A model generated the notes under the pieces. It was given only the letters and a program-made list of their open reading frames with translations. It did no database searches and was not told where the DNA came from. Of a DNA stretch of 64,000 bases, positions 10,282 through 19,260 are shown piece after piece. The position numbers were made by a program, and so were the translations under genes. The first letter of the stretch is position 1; the number at the start of each line of letters is the position of its first letter. Source of the stretch: Leucobacter sp. CX169 (GTDB taxonomy: Bacteria > Actinomycetota > Actinomycetes > Actinomycetales > Microbacteriaceae); NCBI RefSeq assembly GCF_017161405.1, contig NZ_CP071051.1, positions 682,001 through 746,000 on the forward strand, read 5' to 3'.

Positions 10282-10345
10282 CGTGTACACCCAGGTCGCC
10301 AGCCCTGACCGGCTCGGCGAAACCAGGCGAGAAAGTAGAGTCATT

Positions 10346-10744
10346 ATGACGATGACAGATCCGGTAGCAGACCTGCTCACCAGACTGCGCAATGCAAACT
10401 CGGCTCACCATGAAACGGTGGCCATGCCCGGCTCCAAGCTCAAGCTCCGCATCGCGGACATGCTGAAGCGCGAGGGCTACATTGCTGACTGGAGCGTCGA
10501 AGACGCTCGCGTTGGCACCACGCTGACCCTGTCGCTGAAGTACGGCCCGAACCGCGAGCGCTCCATTGTGGGCATCAAGCGCGTTTCGAAGCCCGGCCTT
10601 CGCGTGTACGCACGTTCGACCGAAATCCCCACCGTTCTCGGTGGCCTCGGCGTAGCGATCCTGTCCACCTCCTCGGGGCTTCTCACCGACCGCGAGGCCG
10701 AGCAGAAGGGCGTTGGCGGGGAAGTCCTCGCCTACGTGTGGTAA
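10346..10744 (+). CDS. rpsH: 30S ribosomal protein S8
   Basis: Starting at ATG 10346 ([20 protein letters not shown]) the product is 132 residues, the normal S8 length; upstream in-frame codons read through the hairpin region and are unlikely to be translated. The C-terminal block [26 protein letters not shown] is the S8 signature. S8 is a central-domain 16S rRNA binder and, in enteric bacteria, the spc operon repressor. AGAAAG precedes the start. Confidence 0.97.
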   Translation: MTMTDPVADLLTRLRNANSAHHETVAMPGSKLKLRIADMLKREGYIADWSVEDARVGTTLTLSLKYGPNRERSIVGIKRVSKPGLRVYARSTEIPTVLGGLGVAILSTSSGLLTDREAEQKGVGGEVLAYVW

Positions 10745-10750
10745 TCCCAG

Positions 10751-11287
10751 ATGTCACGTATCGGTAAGCTTCCCATCTCCGTTCCCGGAGGGGTAAATGT
10801 CTCGATCGACGGTCAGTCGGTCACCGTGAAGGGCCCGAAGGGCGAGCTCAAGCTCGTCATCGCAGAGCCCATTCGCGTCTCGCTCGAAGAGGGCCAGGTG
10901 CTCGTCACCCGTCCCGACGATGAGCGCGACTCGCGGGCGCTGCACGGCCTCTCCCGCACCCTCATCAACAACAACATCATCGGTGTGACCGAAGGCTACT
11001 CAAAGGGCCTCGAAGTTGTCGGCACCGGTTACCGCGTGGTCGCAAAGGGCACGGGCCTCGAGCTCGCCCTCGGCTTCTCGCACCCCGTGCTCGTTGATGC
11101 TCCTGAGGGCATCTCGTTCGAGCTCGAGGGCAACACCAAGATCACCGTTCGCGGTATCGACAAGCAGGCGGTCGGCGAGACCGCTGCGAATATTCGCAAG
11201 CTGAAGAAGCCGGAGCCCTACAAGGGCAAGGGCATCCGCTACGCAGGCGAGATCGTTCGCCGCAAGGCTGGAAAGGCTGGTAAGTAA
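10751..11287 (+). CDS. rplF: 50S ribosomal protein L6
   Basis: The 178-residue product begins [19 protein letters not shown] and shows the two L6 alpha/beta repeats, with the C-terminal signature [28 protein letters not shown]6 lies near the GTPase-associated centre. It is 6 bp downstream of rpsH and 2 bp upstream of rplR. Confidence 0.98.
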   Translation: MSRIGKLPISVPGGVNVSIDGQSVTVKGPKGELKLVIAEPIRVSLEEGQVLVTRPDDERDSRALHGLSRTLINNNIIGVTEGYSKGLEVVGTGYRVVAKGTGLELALGFSHPVLVDAPEGISFELEGNTKITVRGIDKQAVGETAANIRKLKKPEPYKGKGIRYAGEIVRRKAGKAGK

Positions 11288-11289
11288 CC

Positions 11290-11664
11290 ATGGCCGCATC
11301 GATTACTCGGGCAAAGGGCCGCGCAGCGGCTCGTATCCGTCGTCACGTCCGCCTTCGCAAGAAGGTCGTCGGCACGGAGCTTCGTCCGCGCCTCGTCGTG
11401 ACTCGTTCCTCGCGTCACGTCTTCGTGCAGGTTGTCGACGACGCAGTGGGTCGTACCCTCGCGTCGGCGTCGACCATGGAAGCCGATCTTCGCTCGTTTG
11501 AGGGCGACAAGTCCGCAAAGGCACGCCGTGTTGGCGTGCTCGTCGCGGAGCGCGCAAAGAGCGCCGGCATCGAGAGCGTTGTGTTCGACCGTGGCGGTAG
11601 CAAGTACGCCGGTCGCGTCGCAGCGGTCGCCGATGGCGCTCGAGAGGCAGGTTTGAGCCTGTGA
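11290..11664 (+). CDS. rplR: 50S ribosomal protein L18
   Basis: The 124-residue protein has the basic N-terminus [20 protein letters not shown] and the L18 core ([20 protein letters not shown], then [25 protein letters not shown]). L18 binds 5S rRNA together with L5. It overlaps rpsE by 4 bp (GTGA), so translation is coupled. Confidence 0.97.
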   Translation: MAASITRAKGRAAARIRRHVRLRKKVVGTELRPRLVVTRSSRHVFVQVVDDAVGRTLASASTMEADLRSFEGDKSAKARRVGVLVAERAKSAGIESVVFDRGGSKYAGRVAAVADGAREAGLSL

Positions 11665-12383
11665 GCAACGAGACGAAGGAGCAGGCAGTGACTGCAGAGA
11701 CCCAGGCCGCGGAGGCCGCACCGGCCGCCGAGGCTGCGCAGGCCCCCGCTCAGGACCACCGCAACGAGCCCCGCGAGGCGCGTCGTGGAAGCCGCGACCG
11801 CGGCACCCGCAACGAGCGCGGCGGACGCGATCGCAACGAGAGCCAGTTCCTCGAGCGCGTCGTGACCATCAACCGCGTGTCGAAGGTCGTCAAGGGCGGC
11901 CGTCGCTTCAGCTTCACCGCGCTCGTCGTGGTGGGCGATGGCAACGGCATGGTCGGCGTCGGCTACGGCAAGGCCAAGGAGGTGCCGCTCGCAATTGCGA
12001 AGGGTGTCGAAGAGGCGAAGAAGAACTTCTTCCGCGTCCCCCGCGTTGGCAGCACCATTCCTCACCCCGTACAGGGCGAGGCAGCTGCTGGCGTCGTGCT
12101 GCTGCGTCCCGCAGCTGCCGGTACCGGTGTTATCGCGGGTGGCCCGGTTCGCGCCGTCCTCGAGTGCGCTGGCATTCACGACGTGCTGAGCAAGTCGCTC
12201 GGTTCGTCGAACACTCTGAACATCGTGCACGCGACCGTCGAGGCGCTGCAGCAGCTCGAGGAGCCCCGCTCCGTCGCAGCTCGCCGCGGCCTTCCGTTCG
12301 ACCGCGTTGCTCCGGCACGCCTGGTGCGCGCAGAGGCAACGGCTATGGCGGAAGCTGCAGCTAAGGCAAAGGCAGGTGCGTAA
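11661..12383 (+). CDS. rpsE: 30S ribosomal protein S5 with long terminal extensions
   Basis: The conserved S5 core runs from about residue 55 ([31 protein letters not shown]) through [22 protein letters not shown] to the C-terminal domain ([11 protein letters not shown]-type segment). At 240 residues it is much longer than enteric S5 (~167). An Ala/Glu- then Arg/Asn/Glu-rich N-terminal extension of ~50 residues and an Ala-rich C-tail account for the excess, as is common in Actinobacteria. S5 contributes to decoding fidelity. The start is GTG, overlapping rplR. Confidence 0.97.
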   Translation: MSNETKEQAVTAETQAAEAAPAAEAAQAPAQDHRNEPREARRGSRDRGTRNERGGRDRNESQFLERVVTINRVSKVVKGGRRFSFTALVVVGDGNGMVGVGYGKAKEVPLAIAKGVEEAKKNFFRVPRVGSTIPHPVQGEAAAGVVLLRPAAAGTGVIAGGPVRAVLECAGIHDVLSKSLGSSNTLNIVHATVEALQQLEEPRSVAARRGLPFDRVAPARLVRAEATAMAEAAAKAKAGA

Positions 12384-12568
12384 TGGCTAAGAGCCTGAAG
12401 GTTACGCAGATCAAGTCCGTTATCAGCGAGAAGCAGAACCAGCGGGACACGCTGCGCAGCCTCGGCCTGAAGCGGATCGGCGATTCCGTTGTCCGCGAGG
12501 ACACCCAGGCCAACCGCGGCTACGTCCGCACGGTTGCGCACCTGGTCGAGGTTGAGGAGATCAACTGA
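12383..12568 (+). CDS. rpmD: 50S ribosomal protein L30
   Basis: The 61-residue protein begins [20 protein letters not shown] and contains [37 protein letters not shown], a typical L30. The ATG overlaps the rpsE TAA, and its TGA overlaps the rplO ATG, so three genes are tightly coupled. Confidence 0.97.
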   Translation: MAKSLKVTQIKSVISEKQNQRDTLRSLGLKRIGDSVVREDTQANRGYVRTVAHLVEVEEIN

Positions 12569-13041
12569 TGAGCGAGAAGAAGGAAGAGGCCGTGGAGGCA
12601 CGCGAGCAGGTGCTCAAGGCGCACCACCTGCGTCCCGCCCCGGGCTCGAAGAAGGCCAAGACCCGTGTGGGTCGCGGTGAAGGCTCGAAGGGTAAGACGG
12701 CTGGCCGTGGTACCAAGGGCCAGAAGGCGCGTTACCAGGTCAAGGCTGGTTTCGAGGGTGGGCAGATGCCTCTGCACATGCGCACCCCGAAGCTGCGCGG
12801 GTTCAAGAACCCGTTCCGTACCGAGTACCAGGTTGTGAACCTCGCGAAGCTGGCGGAGCTCTACCCCAAGGGTGGAGACGTCACGAGCGCGGATCTCGTT
12901 GCCAAGGGTGCGGTTCGCAAGAACCAGCCGGTCAAGGTGCTCGGCGATGGCGACATCGCAGTGGCACTGACCGTTCAGGTTGACAAGGTCTCGAGCTCGG
13001 CTGAGCAGAAGATCGTCGCCGCTGGCGGTTCGGTTAAGTAG
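12568..13041 (+). CDS. rplO: 50S ribosomal protein L15
   Basis: The 157-residue protein shows [40 protein letters not shown], the glycine-rich L15 N-terminal arm, and [18 protein letters not shown]15 is an early-to-mid 50S assembly protein. It is the last r-protein gene before the 165-bp gap that precedes secY, where a long hairpin marks an operon boundary or attenuator. Confidence 0.97.
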   Translation: MSEKKEEAVEAREQVLKAHHLRPAPGSKKAKTRVGRGEGSKGKTAGRGTKGQKARYQVKAGFEGGQMPLHMRTPKLRGFKNPFRTEYQVVNLAKLAELYPKGGDVTSADLVAKGAVRKNQPVKVLGDGDIAVALTVQVDKVSSSAEQKIVAAGGSVK

Positions 13042-13056
13042 CACTCAACCATTACG

Positions 13057-13119
13057 CGGGGGACGGTTCCGACTGCGGCATTTGTGCCGTAACGTCGGGG
13101 CCGGCCCCCGTTGATGTTT
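13057..13119 (+). terminator. Long hairpin (terminator or attenuator) between rplO and secY
   Basis: Arms 13057-13073 and 13094-13110 pair over 17 positions with one mismatch and two G-U pairs. The 20-nt loop forms a second 7-bp hairpin (TGCGGCA/TGCCGTA, one G-U). TTGATGTTT follows at 13111-13119, a weak U-tract. It lies 97 bp before the secY start and would limit or attenuate read-through from the spc genes into secY-adk-map. Confidence 0.6.
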
Positions 13120-13206
13120 CGCCACACCCTGCTTAGGCGTGTAGGCTCAATTTTTGGCCCGTGTCTGCAGACGGGGCCTTTGACGACACCCCTCAGGAGG
13201 CAGCTT

Positions 13207-14526
13207 TTGTTCAGCGCCATTGGACGGATCTTGAAGACGCCCGATCTTCGTACCAAGATCCTGTTCACGCTCGCGATCATCGCGATCTTCCGCCTCGGCT
13301 CATTTGTGCCGGCGCCGTTTGTGAACTTCAACAATGTCCAGGTCTGCCTCGCCTCTAACCAGGGGACAAGCGGGCTGTACGACATGATCAACCTCTTTAG
13401 CGGCGGAGCCCTCCTGCAGCTGTCGATCTTCGCGCTCGGCATCATGCCGTACATTACGGCGTCGATCATCACCCAGCTGCTGCGCGTCGTTATCCCTCAC
13501 TTTGAAACGCTGCACAAGGAGGGCCAGGCCGGTCAGGCCAAGCTCACCCAGTACACGCGTTACCTCACGATCGCGCTCGCGATCCTGCAGTCCACGACGC
13601 TGGTCACTGTCGCCCGCTCGGGAATGCTGTTCGGTTCGTCCGGCTCCGTCGCCTGCCAGAACCTGATCTCGCAGGAGTGGTGGGCCATCGTGATGATCAT
13701 CATCACCATGACCGCTGGCACCGGCCTGATCATGTGGCTCGGCGAGCTCATCACCGAGCGTGGCGTGGGCAACGGAATGTCGCTGCTGATCTTCACGTCG
13801 ATCGCTGCCACCTTCCCCGGCGCACTCTGGGCCATCAAGGACGCAAAGGGCTGGAACGTCTTCTTCGTCGTGCTGGCGGTGGGCCTCTTGGTCGTCGCGG
13901 CCGTCGTGTTCGTCGAGCAGTCACAGCGCCGGATCCCGGTGCAGTACGCCAAGCGCGTCGTCGGGCGTCGGACGTACGGTGGAAACAACACCTACATCCC
14001 GATCAAGGTCAACATGGCCGGCGTGATCCCCGTGATCTTCGCCTCGTCGATCCTGTACCTGCCGATGTTGGTGGCGCAGTTCAACCAGCCCGGAATCGGC
14101 GAGGAGCCGAAGCCCTGGGTCGTCTGGGTCTCGAACAACCTGGTGCAGGGTGATCAGCCCATCTACATGGCCATCTTCTTCCTCCTGGTGATCGCGTTCA
14201 CGTTCTTCTACGTGCAGATCACCTTCAACCCTGAAGAAGTCGCGGACAACATGAAGAAGTACGGCGGCTTCGTGCCCGGCATTCGTGCCGGTCGCCCGAC
14301 CGCGGAGTACCTCAGCTACGTGTTGAACCGCGTCACCTCCGCTGGTTCGCTCTACCTCGGCGTGATCGCGCTCATCCCGCTGATTGCCCTGTCGTTCTTT
14401 GGCGCGAACCAGAACTTCCCGTTTGGCGGTGCATCGATCCTCATCATCGTGGGTGTCGGCCTCGAGACGGTGAAGCAGATTGATGCTCAGCTGCAGCAGC
14501 GGCACTACGAAGGACTGCTCAAATAA
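13207..14526 (+). CDS. secY: Preprotein translocase channel subunit SecY
   Basis: TTG 13207 was chosen because AGGAGG lies 6 nt upstream (13195-13200) and the product then begins [18 protein letters not shown], as in related SecY proteins; 439 residues. Ten transmembrane helices are expected. Recognisable segments are [32 protein letters not shown] and the cytoplasmic loop [11 protein letters not shown]. SecY forms the membrane channel for Sec and SRP-dependent export. It overlaps adk (TAATG). A long hairpin upstream suggests the secY-adk-map set has its own promoter or attenuation control. Confidence 0.96.
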   Translation: MFSAIGRILKTPDLRTKILFTLAIIAIFRLGSFVPAPFVNFNNVQVCLASNQGTSGLYDMINLFSGGALLQLSIFALGIMPYITASIITQLLRVVIPHFETLHKEGQAGQAKLTQYTRYLTIALAILQSTTLVTVARSGMLFGSSGSVACQNLISQEWWAIVMIIITMTAGTGLIMWLGELITERGVGNGMSLLIFTSIAATFPGALWAIKDAKGWNVFFVVLAVGLLVVAAVVFVEQSQRRIPVQYAKRVVGRRTYGGNNTYIPIKVNMAGVIPVIFASSILYLPMLVAQFNQPGIGEEPKPWVVWVSNNLVQGDQPIYMAIFFLLVIAFTFFYVQITFNPEEVADNMKKYGGFVPGIRAGRPTAEYLSYVLNRVTSAGSLYLGVIALIPLIALSFFGANQNFPFGGASILIIVGVGLETVKQIDAQLQQRHYEGLLK

Positions 14527-15119
14527 TGACCCACCCCGCACCCGCACGCCTGTTGATTGTCGGCCCCCCTGGGGCCGGCAAGGGCACCCAAGCCGGACGG
14601 ATCGCCGACCGCTACCAGGTCCCCGCGATTTCCACGGGAGATATCTTCCGCGCGAACATCAAGGGACAGACCGAGCTCGGTCAGCGCATTCAGGAGATCA
14701 TCGAATCCGGTGAGCTCGTCCCCGACGCCCTGACCAACGAGATCGTCGCCGACCGCCTTGCGCAGGATGACGCTGCCGAGGGATTCCTGCTGGACGGGTA
14801 TCCTCGCACGGTCGACCAGGTCCACGCGCTCGACGCCGTACTCGCCGAAAAGGGCGCGGCGCTTGACGCTGTCGTCCTGCTTGAGGCCGACACCGACGCC
14901 GTCGTGGCTCGCCTCTTGAATCGCGCGCTCGTTGAGGGTCGCGCGGACGACACTGAGGACGTGATTCGCCACCGCCAGGAGGTGTACGCGGCTCAGACCG
15001 CCCCGCTCATCGCGCTATTCGACGGCCGCGGGATCCTGGTCTCGGTCGATGGACTGGGCGAGATCGACGAGGTTGCCGAACGCATCGCCACTGCGCTCGA
15101 TCTGAAGCTGGGCCGATAG
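14526..15119 (+). CDS. adk: Adenylate kinase (short-LID type)
   Basis: The 197-residue enzyme interconverts ATP + AMP and 2 ADP. The P-loop GPPGAGKGT is at residues 13-21, followed by [11 protein letters not shown] (AMP-binding) and [13 protein letters not shown]. The LID domain is reduced to a short loop ([16 protein letters not shown]) without the zinc-finger insertion, the normal actinobacterial form. The start codon overlaps the secY stop; map follows after 4 bp. Confidence 0.97.
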   Translation: MTHPAPARLLIVGPPGAGKGTQAGRIADRYQVPAISTGDIFRANIKGQTELGQRIQEIIESGELVPDALTNEIVADRLAQDDAAEGFLLDGYPRTVDQVHALDAVLAEKGAALDAVVLLEADTDAVVARLLNRALVEGRADDTEDVIRHRQEVYAAQTAPLIALFDGRGILVSVDGLGEIDEVAERIATALDLKLGR

Positions 15120-15123
15120 CACG

Positions 15124-15963
15124 ATGGCTCGGAACATGTTCCGTCGTTCGATCTACAAGACGCCGGCGCAGCTTCGCCTGATGCGTGAGCCGGGGCTTGC
15201 AACCGCGGCGGCCCTGGAAGCCACCCGTGGCGCCCTGAGGGCCGGTATCACCCCGCTGGAGCTCGACGCACTTGCCGAGGCCGCGATCCGCGACCGTGGC
15301 GGTCGCCCGAACTTCATGATGGAGCCGGGCTACCGGCACACCATCTGCGCGAACGTCAATGCGCACGTGGTGCACGCGATCCCCACCGATCGGCCGCTGC
15401 GCCCCGGCGACATCGTCGCGATTGACGCGGGGGCAGAGATCGGCGGCTGGCACGGTGACTCCGCATACACCGTGGTGGTACCGGACCCGGCCGACCCGAA
15501 GAAGACTGCCGAGCTGCAGGAACTCAGCCGCGTGACCGAACAGGCCATGTGGCACGGCATCGCGCAGCTGGCGCGCGCCACGCACCTCAATGAGGTGGGC
15601 GATGCGATCGCCAAGTACGTCCACTCCGAGAGCAACTACGGCATCCTCGAGGACTACATTGGCCACGGCATTGGCCGGAGCATGCACGAAGACCCCCCGG
15701 TCTTCAACTACCCCGTGCGCGGCAAGGGTCCCGAGGTTCGCCCGGGTCTTGTCGTCGCGATCGAGCCGATCATCGCCGCGGGCGGCATTGACACCTTCAC
15801 CGAAGACGACGGCTGGACTGTCACGATGGAGGACGGCGGCGCGAGCGCCCAGTGGGAGCACACTGTCGCCGTACACGAGAACGGCATTTGGGTGCTCACC
15901 GCATCCGATGGGGGAGCGGCTGGACTCGCGCCCCTCGGCATTACGCCGACGCCGATCCCGTAA
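15124..15963 (+). CDS. map: Methionine aminopeptidase, type I
   Basis: This 279-residue metallopeptidase removes the initiator methionine. Metal ligands are visible as two Asp in DAGAEIGGWHGDSA, His in HGIGRSMHEDP, Glu in AIEPI and Glu in QWEHTVAV. The substrate-site histidine is in YRHTICANVN. There is no N-terminal zinc-finger extension. ATG 15139 (MFRRSIYK) is an alternative start. Position after secY-adk is conserved in Actinobacteria. Confidence 0.96.
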   Translation: MARNMFRRSIYKTPAQLRLMREPGLATAAALEATRGALRAGITPLELDALAEAAIRDRGGRPNFMMEPGYRHTICANVNAHVVHAIPTDRPLRPGDIVAIDAGAEIGGWHGDSAYTVVVPDPADPKKTAELQELSRVTEQAMWHGIAQLARATHLNEVGDAIAKYVHSESNYGILEDYIGHGIGRSMHEDPPVFNYPVRGKGPEVRPGLVVAIEPIIAAGGIDTFTEDDGWTVTMEDGGASAQWEHTVAVHENGIWVLTASDGGAAGLAPLGITPTPIP

Positions 15964-15980
15964 TTCGCGACACGCCCGGC

Positions 15981-16009
15981 TAGACAGCTGAGCATATCCG
16001 GACTACGAT
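15981..16009 (+). promoter_or_regulatory. Promoter of infA-rpmJ
   Basis: A -35 box TAGACA (15981-15986) and a -10 box TACGAT (16004-16009) are separated by exactly 17 bp. The predicted start near 16016 gives a ~75-nt leader before infA. The location, just after map, supports an independent promoter for the infA-rpmJ-rpsM segment. Confidence 0.55.
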
Positions 16010-16090
16010 AGTCCCTTGGTGCGTTATGCCGATTTTTCGGCGTTGCATCACGCAAGACCAGTATTCAACTACTCAAGCGATAGTGAGGCT

Positions 16091-16312
16091 ATGGCCAAGA
16101 AAGACGGCGTCATCGAGATCGAGGGCCAGGTTGTCGAGGCTCTGCCCAACGCGATGTTCCGCGTTGAGCTGACCAACGGACACAAGGTTCTCGCACACAT
16201 CTCGGGAAAGATGCGTCAGCACTACATTCGGATCCTCCCTGCGGATCGCGTGATTGTAGAGCTGACCCCGTACGATCTGACCCGCGGTCGGATTGTCTAC
16301 CGCTACAAGTAG
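16091..16312 (+). CDS. infA: Translation initiation factor IF-1
   Basis: Starting at ATG 16091 gives a 73-residue OB-fold protein ([20 protein letters not shown]...[20 protein letters not shown], ending [10 protein letters not shown]), essentially the IF-1 consensus length and sequence. IF-1 occupies the 30S A site during initiation. Upstream in-frame codons add a non-conserved segment and are rejected. It is followed by rpmJ, as in most bacteria. Confidence 0.97.
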   Translation: MAKKDGVIEIEGQVVEALPNAMFRVELTNGHKVLAHISGKMRQHYIRILPADRVIVELTPYDLTRGRIVYRYK

Positions 16313-16383
16313 GCCGAACGCTGGAAAGTAACGGCTCGCAGCATCCTGCGAGTACGAGGACAGCGAAGTATTAAGGAACTCCC

Positions 16384-16497
16384 ATGAAGGTCAAGCCCAG
16401 CGTCAAGAAGATCTGCGACAAGTGCAAGGTCATCCGCCGCCACGGACGCGTCATGGTGATCTGCGAGAACCCCCGCCACAAGCAGCGCCAGGGCTAG
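16384..16497 (+). CDS. rpmJ: 50S ribosomal protein L36 (zinc-binding form)
   Basis: This 37-codon gene encodes [20 protein letters not shown] then [17 protein letters not shown]. Cys11, Cys14, Cys27 and His32 form the zinc-ribbon of the C+ type L36. It sits 71 bp after infA and before the rpsM leader, its conserved place. A TAAGGA site precedes the start. Confidence 0.97.
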   Translation: MKVKPSVKKICDKCKVIRRHGRVMVICENPRHKQRQG

Positions 16498-16569
16498 CCC
16501 CGAGCGCCGCGGTCGCGTGGGTCATCCCAAAGATCGCAAATTGAACAACTGAAACAGCGCATCGAAGAA

Positions 16570-16589
16570 CCCGCAGCCTCGGCTGTGGG
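16570..16589 (+). repeat. Hairpin in the rpsM leader
   Basis: CCCGCAGC (16570-16577) pairs with GCTGTGGG (16582-16589) around a CTCG tetraloop, with one G-U pair, about 70 nt before rpsM. A smaller GGGTT/AACCC pairing lies just downstream. It could be an alpha-operon leader structure or simply a stability element; no U-tract follows. Confidence 0.4.
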
Positions 16590-16659
16590 GGACACCTCGG
16601 GTTGGAGGCCCGAACCCCCGATGCGCACCACACCTCCATAACCCATGAGGAGAGCCACA

Positions 16660-17031
16660 ATGGCACGTCTCGCCGGAGTAGACATTCCCCGCGAAAAGCG
16701 CGTGGAGATCGCACTCACGTACATCTATGGCGTCGGCCGCACCAGCGCGCTGAAGACGCTTGCGGAGACCCAGATCGATGGGAACATCCGTGTGAAGGAC
16801 CTCACCGACGAACAGCTCGTTGCGCTTCGCGATCACATCGAAGGCAACTTCAAGGTTGAAGGTGACCTGCGCCGCGAGGTGGCAGCGGACATCCGCCGCA
16901 AGGTCGAGGTCGGCAGCTACCAGGGCATTCGCCACCGCAAGGGGCTGCCCGTGCACGGTCAGCGCACGAAGACGAACGCACGCACCCGCAAGGGCCCGAA
17001 GCGTACCGTCGCCGGCAAGAAGAAGAAGTAG
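16660..17031 (+). CDS. rpsM: 30S ribosomal protein S13
   Basis: ATG 16660 is chosen because GAGGAGAG (16647-16654) lies at the proper distance and the protein then begins [20 protein letters not shown]; 123 residues. The block [23 protein letters not shown] is the S13 signature. S13 contacts tRNA and the B1 bridges in the 30S head. First gene of the alpha operon (rpsM-rpsK-rpoA-rplQ). Confidence 0.98.
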   Translation: MARLAGVDIPREKRVEIALTYIYGVGRTSALKTLAETQIDGNIRVKDLTDEQLVALRDHIEGNFKVEGDLRREVAADIRRKVEVGSYQGIRHRKGLPVHGQRTKTNARTRKGPKRTVAGKKKK

Positions 17032-17082
17032 TCGCCGGCTCGGCTCTGACCTAACACGTAGAAATCTTTCAGGAGAAAACAC

Positions 17083-17481
17083 ATGGCTGCACCCAAGTCG
17101 GCTGCTCGCAAGCCGCGCAAAAAGGATAAGAAGAACATCGTCGTGGGCCAGGCCCACATTAAGTCGACGTTCAACAACACGATCGTGTCGATCACGGACC
17201 CCACGGGCGCCGTCATCACCTCGTCTTCGTCGGGCAACGTCGGGTTCAAGGGCTCTCGCAAGTCCACCCCGTTCGCTGCTCAGCTCGCTGCCGAGTCGGC
17301 TGCGCGTCAGGCGCAGGAGCACGGTATGAAGAAGGTTGACGTCTTCGTCAAGGGACCCGGATCCGGTCGCGAGACCGCGATCCGTTCGTTGCAGGCAGCG
17401 GGCCTCGAGGTCGGTTCCATCACCGACGTCACCCCGCAGACGCACAACGGCTGCCGCCCGCCCAAGCGTCGCCGCGTCTAA
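17083..17481 (+). CDS. rpsK: 30S ribosomal protein S11
   Basis: The 132-residue product contains [43 protein letters not shown] and [26 protein letters not shown], the S11 hallmarks. S11 shapes the 30S platform and the E site. In many bacteria rpsD follows; here there is a 118-bp gap with a 10-bp hairpin and then rpoA. Confidence 0.98.
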   Translation: MAAPKSAARKPRKKDKKNIVVGQAHIKSTFNNTIVSITDPTGAVITSSSSGNVGFKGSRKSTPFAAQLAAESAARQAQEHGMKKVDVFVKGPGSGRETAIRSLQAAGLEVGSITDVTPQTHNGCRPPKRRRV

Positions 17482-17497
17482 CGAGCACGAGCGAGTA

Positions 17498-17532
17498 ATC
17501 GGTGTGCGGGGCTTCCCGCCTCGCACACCGAT
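17498..17532 (+). repeat. Perfect 10-bp hairpin between rpsK and rpoA
   Basis: ATCGGTGTGC (17498-17507) and GCACACCGAT (17523-17532) pair exactly; the intervening 15 nt can add a GGG/CCC pairing. No U-tract follows, so a processing, stabilising or partial attenuation role is more likely than full termination. It marks the place that rpsD fills in many other alpha operons. Confidence 0.8.
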
Positions 17533-17599
17533 CCATCTTCGAACCCATCCCGATCACGCATGAGTCATATAGCGGACTCGCAGCGAAAGGACATCAACC

Positions 17600-18589
17600 T
17601 TGCTCATTGCACAGCGCCCCACTCTGACTGAAGAGTCACTCTCTGAGAACCGCTCGCGCTTCATCATCGAGCCCCTCGAGCCCGGCTTCGGCTACACGCT
17701 CGGCAACTCGCTGCGTCGCACGCTGCTCTCGTCGATTCCCGGCGCAGCAGTCACCAGCGTTCGCTTCGAGGGCGTCTCGCACGAGTTCACCACGATCCCC
17801 GGCGTGACCGAGGACGTTACCGAGATCATCCTGAACATCAAGGGTCTCGTTGTCTCGAGCGAGCACGACGAGCCCATCACCGCCTACCTGCGCAAGACCG
17901 GCGCAGGCGAGGTGACCGCCGCTGACATCTCGGCTCCGGCCGGTGTCGAGGTGCACAACCCTGAGCTCGTCATCGCGACGCTCAGCGACAAGGCTCAGTT
18001 CGAGCTGGAACTGACCATCGAGCGTGGCCGCGGCTACGTTTCGGCGGCGCAGAACCGGAACGACGAGGCCGAGGTAGGCCGCATCCCGGTCGACTCGATC
18101 TACTCGCCCGTACTGAAGGTCACCTACCGCGTCGAGGCAACTCGTGCCGGTGAGCGCACCGACTTCGACCGCCTCGTGGTCGACGTTGAGTCGAAGCCCG
18201 CGATCACGCCCCGCGATGCAATCGCGTCGGCTGGTTCGACCCTGGTCGAGCTGTTCGGTCTCGCTCGCGAGCTGAACACGGCCGCCGAGGGTGTCGAGAT
18301 CGGGCCCGCGCCCGTGGACGCCGTCGTAGATGGTGAGCTGTCGATTCCGATCGAGGATCTCGATCTGTCGGTCCGTAGCTACAACTGCCTCAAGCGCGAG
18401 GGCATCAACACCGTGAGCGAGCTCGTTGCGCTCTCGGAGGCCCAGCTGATGAACATCCGCAACTTCGGCCAGAAGTCGGTGTTCGAGGTTCGCGACAAGC
18501 TGACCGAAATGGGTCTGTCGCTCAAGGACGCCGTTCCCGGATTCGACGGGGCTCAGTTCTACAGCTACGAAGACGACAACAACAACTAG
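17600..18589 (+). CDS. rpoA: RNA polymerase alpha subunit
   Basis: The start is TTG 17600, with AAAGGA 8 nt upstream, giving [19 protein letters not shown] and 329 residues. The N-terminal dimerisation domain includes [26 protein letters not shown]. The C-terminal helix-hairpin-helix domain ([21 protein letters not shown], then [22 protein letters not shown]) contacts UP elements and activators. A short Asp/Asn-rich tail ends the protein. The TTG start may tune alpha synthesis relative to the r-proteins. Confidence 0.98.
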   Translation: MLIAQRPTLTEESLSENRSRFIIEPLEPGFGYTLGNSLRRTLLSSIPGAAVTSVRFEGVSHEFTTIPGVTEDVTEIILNIKGLVVSSEHDEPITAYLRKTGAGEVTAADISAPAGVEVHNPELVIATLSDKAQFELELTIERGRGYVSAAQNRNDEAEVGRIPVDSIYSPVLKVTYRVEATRAGERTDFDRLVVDVESKPAITPRDAIASAGSTLVELFGLARELNTAAEGVEIGPAPVDAVVDGELSIPIEDLDLSVRSYNCLKREGINTVSELVALSEAQLMNIRNFGQKSVFEVRDKLTEMGLSLKDAVPGFDGAQFYSYEDDNNN

Positions 18590-18639
18590 GGAACCGTCGG
18601 CTTCCGGCCTTCTCGAACCTCAATCCACTGGAGTATTAA

Positions 18640-19116
18640 ATGCCTAAGCCCACTAAGGGTGCACGCCTCGGAGGCGGCCCCGCTCACGAGCGTCTGATGC
18701 TGAACAACCTCGCATCGCAGCTCTTCACGCACAAGAAGATTCAGACCACGGAGACCAAGGCCAAGCGCCTGCAGCCTGTCGCCGAGCACCTGATCACCTT
18801 CGCGAAGCGTGGCGATCTGCACTCGCGTCGTCGCGTCCTGCGCCAGGTCACCGACCAGGGCGTGGTGCACGAGCTCTTCACCGAGATCGCGCCCCTCGTT
18901 GCTGATCGTCCGGGTGGCTACACCCGCATCATCAAGACCGGCTTCCGCAAGGGCGATCGCGCCCCCATGGCAGTCATCGAGCTCGTTCTCGAGCCCGTGA
19001 CCCCCAAGGTCAAGGCAAAGAAGGCGGCCCCCAAGGCTGCTGCTGAGCCCAAGGCTGCCGAGCCGGTTGCCGAGGAGGCCGCTGTCGAGGCTCCCGCCGA
19101 GGCTGCTGCCGAGTAA
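18640..19116 (+). CDS. rplQ: 50S ribosomal protein L17 with Ala/Glu-rich tail
   Basis: The L17 core occupies residues ~1-118 ([20 protein letters not shown] at the start, [25 protein letters not shown] near the end). The remaining ~40 residues form an Ala/Pro/Lys/Glu low-complexity tail ([19 protein letters not shown]), common in Actinobacteria. Total is 158 residues. It is the last gene of the alpha operon and is followed by a strong terminator. Confidence 0.97.
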   Translation: MPKPTKGARLGGGPAHERLMLNNLASQLFTHKKIQTTETKAKRLQPVAEHLITFAKRGDLHSRRRVLRQVTDQGVVHELFTEIAPLVADRPGGYTRIIKTGFRKGDRAPMAVIELVLEPVTPKVKAKKAAPKAAAEPKAAEPVAEEAAVEAPAEAAAE

Positions 19117-19129
19117 CTCTCGGACTCAC

Positions 19130-19165
19130 GAACGCCCCGCACCCCTTTGGGGGAGCGGGGCGTTC
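19130..19165 (+). terminator. Rho-independent-type terminator of the alpha operon
   Basis: GAACGCCCCGC (19130-19140) pairs perfectly with GCGGGGCGTTC (19155-19165), and the inner CCCC/GGGG adds a second stack. It starts 13 bp after rplQ. Only a weak T-content follows (TGCGTTGT), as is often the case in high-GC actinobacteria. It also separates rplQ from the convergent acyltransferase gene. Confidence 0.8.
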
Positions 19166-19260
19166 TGCGTTGTCGGTGAGGCCGGTGAGGCCATCGCCGG
19201 GCACTGGTGACAGCGTCGAGCGCGCGCGGTCGACGCAGGGGCAGCAGGCGAGCGGCCGAA

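Noticed and set aside
10242-10345. Possible hidden rpsN (S14) gene in the rplE-rpsH gap
   Set aside because: The gap is 104 bp, less than needed for even the shortest S14, and no CxxC motif is encoded there.
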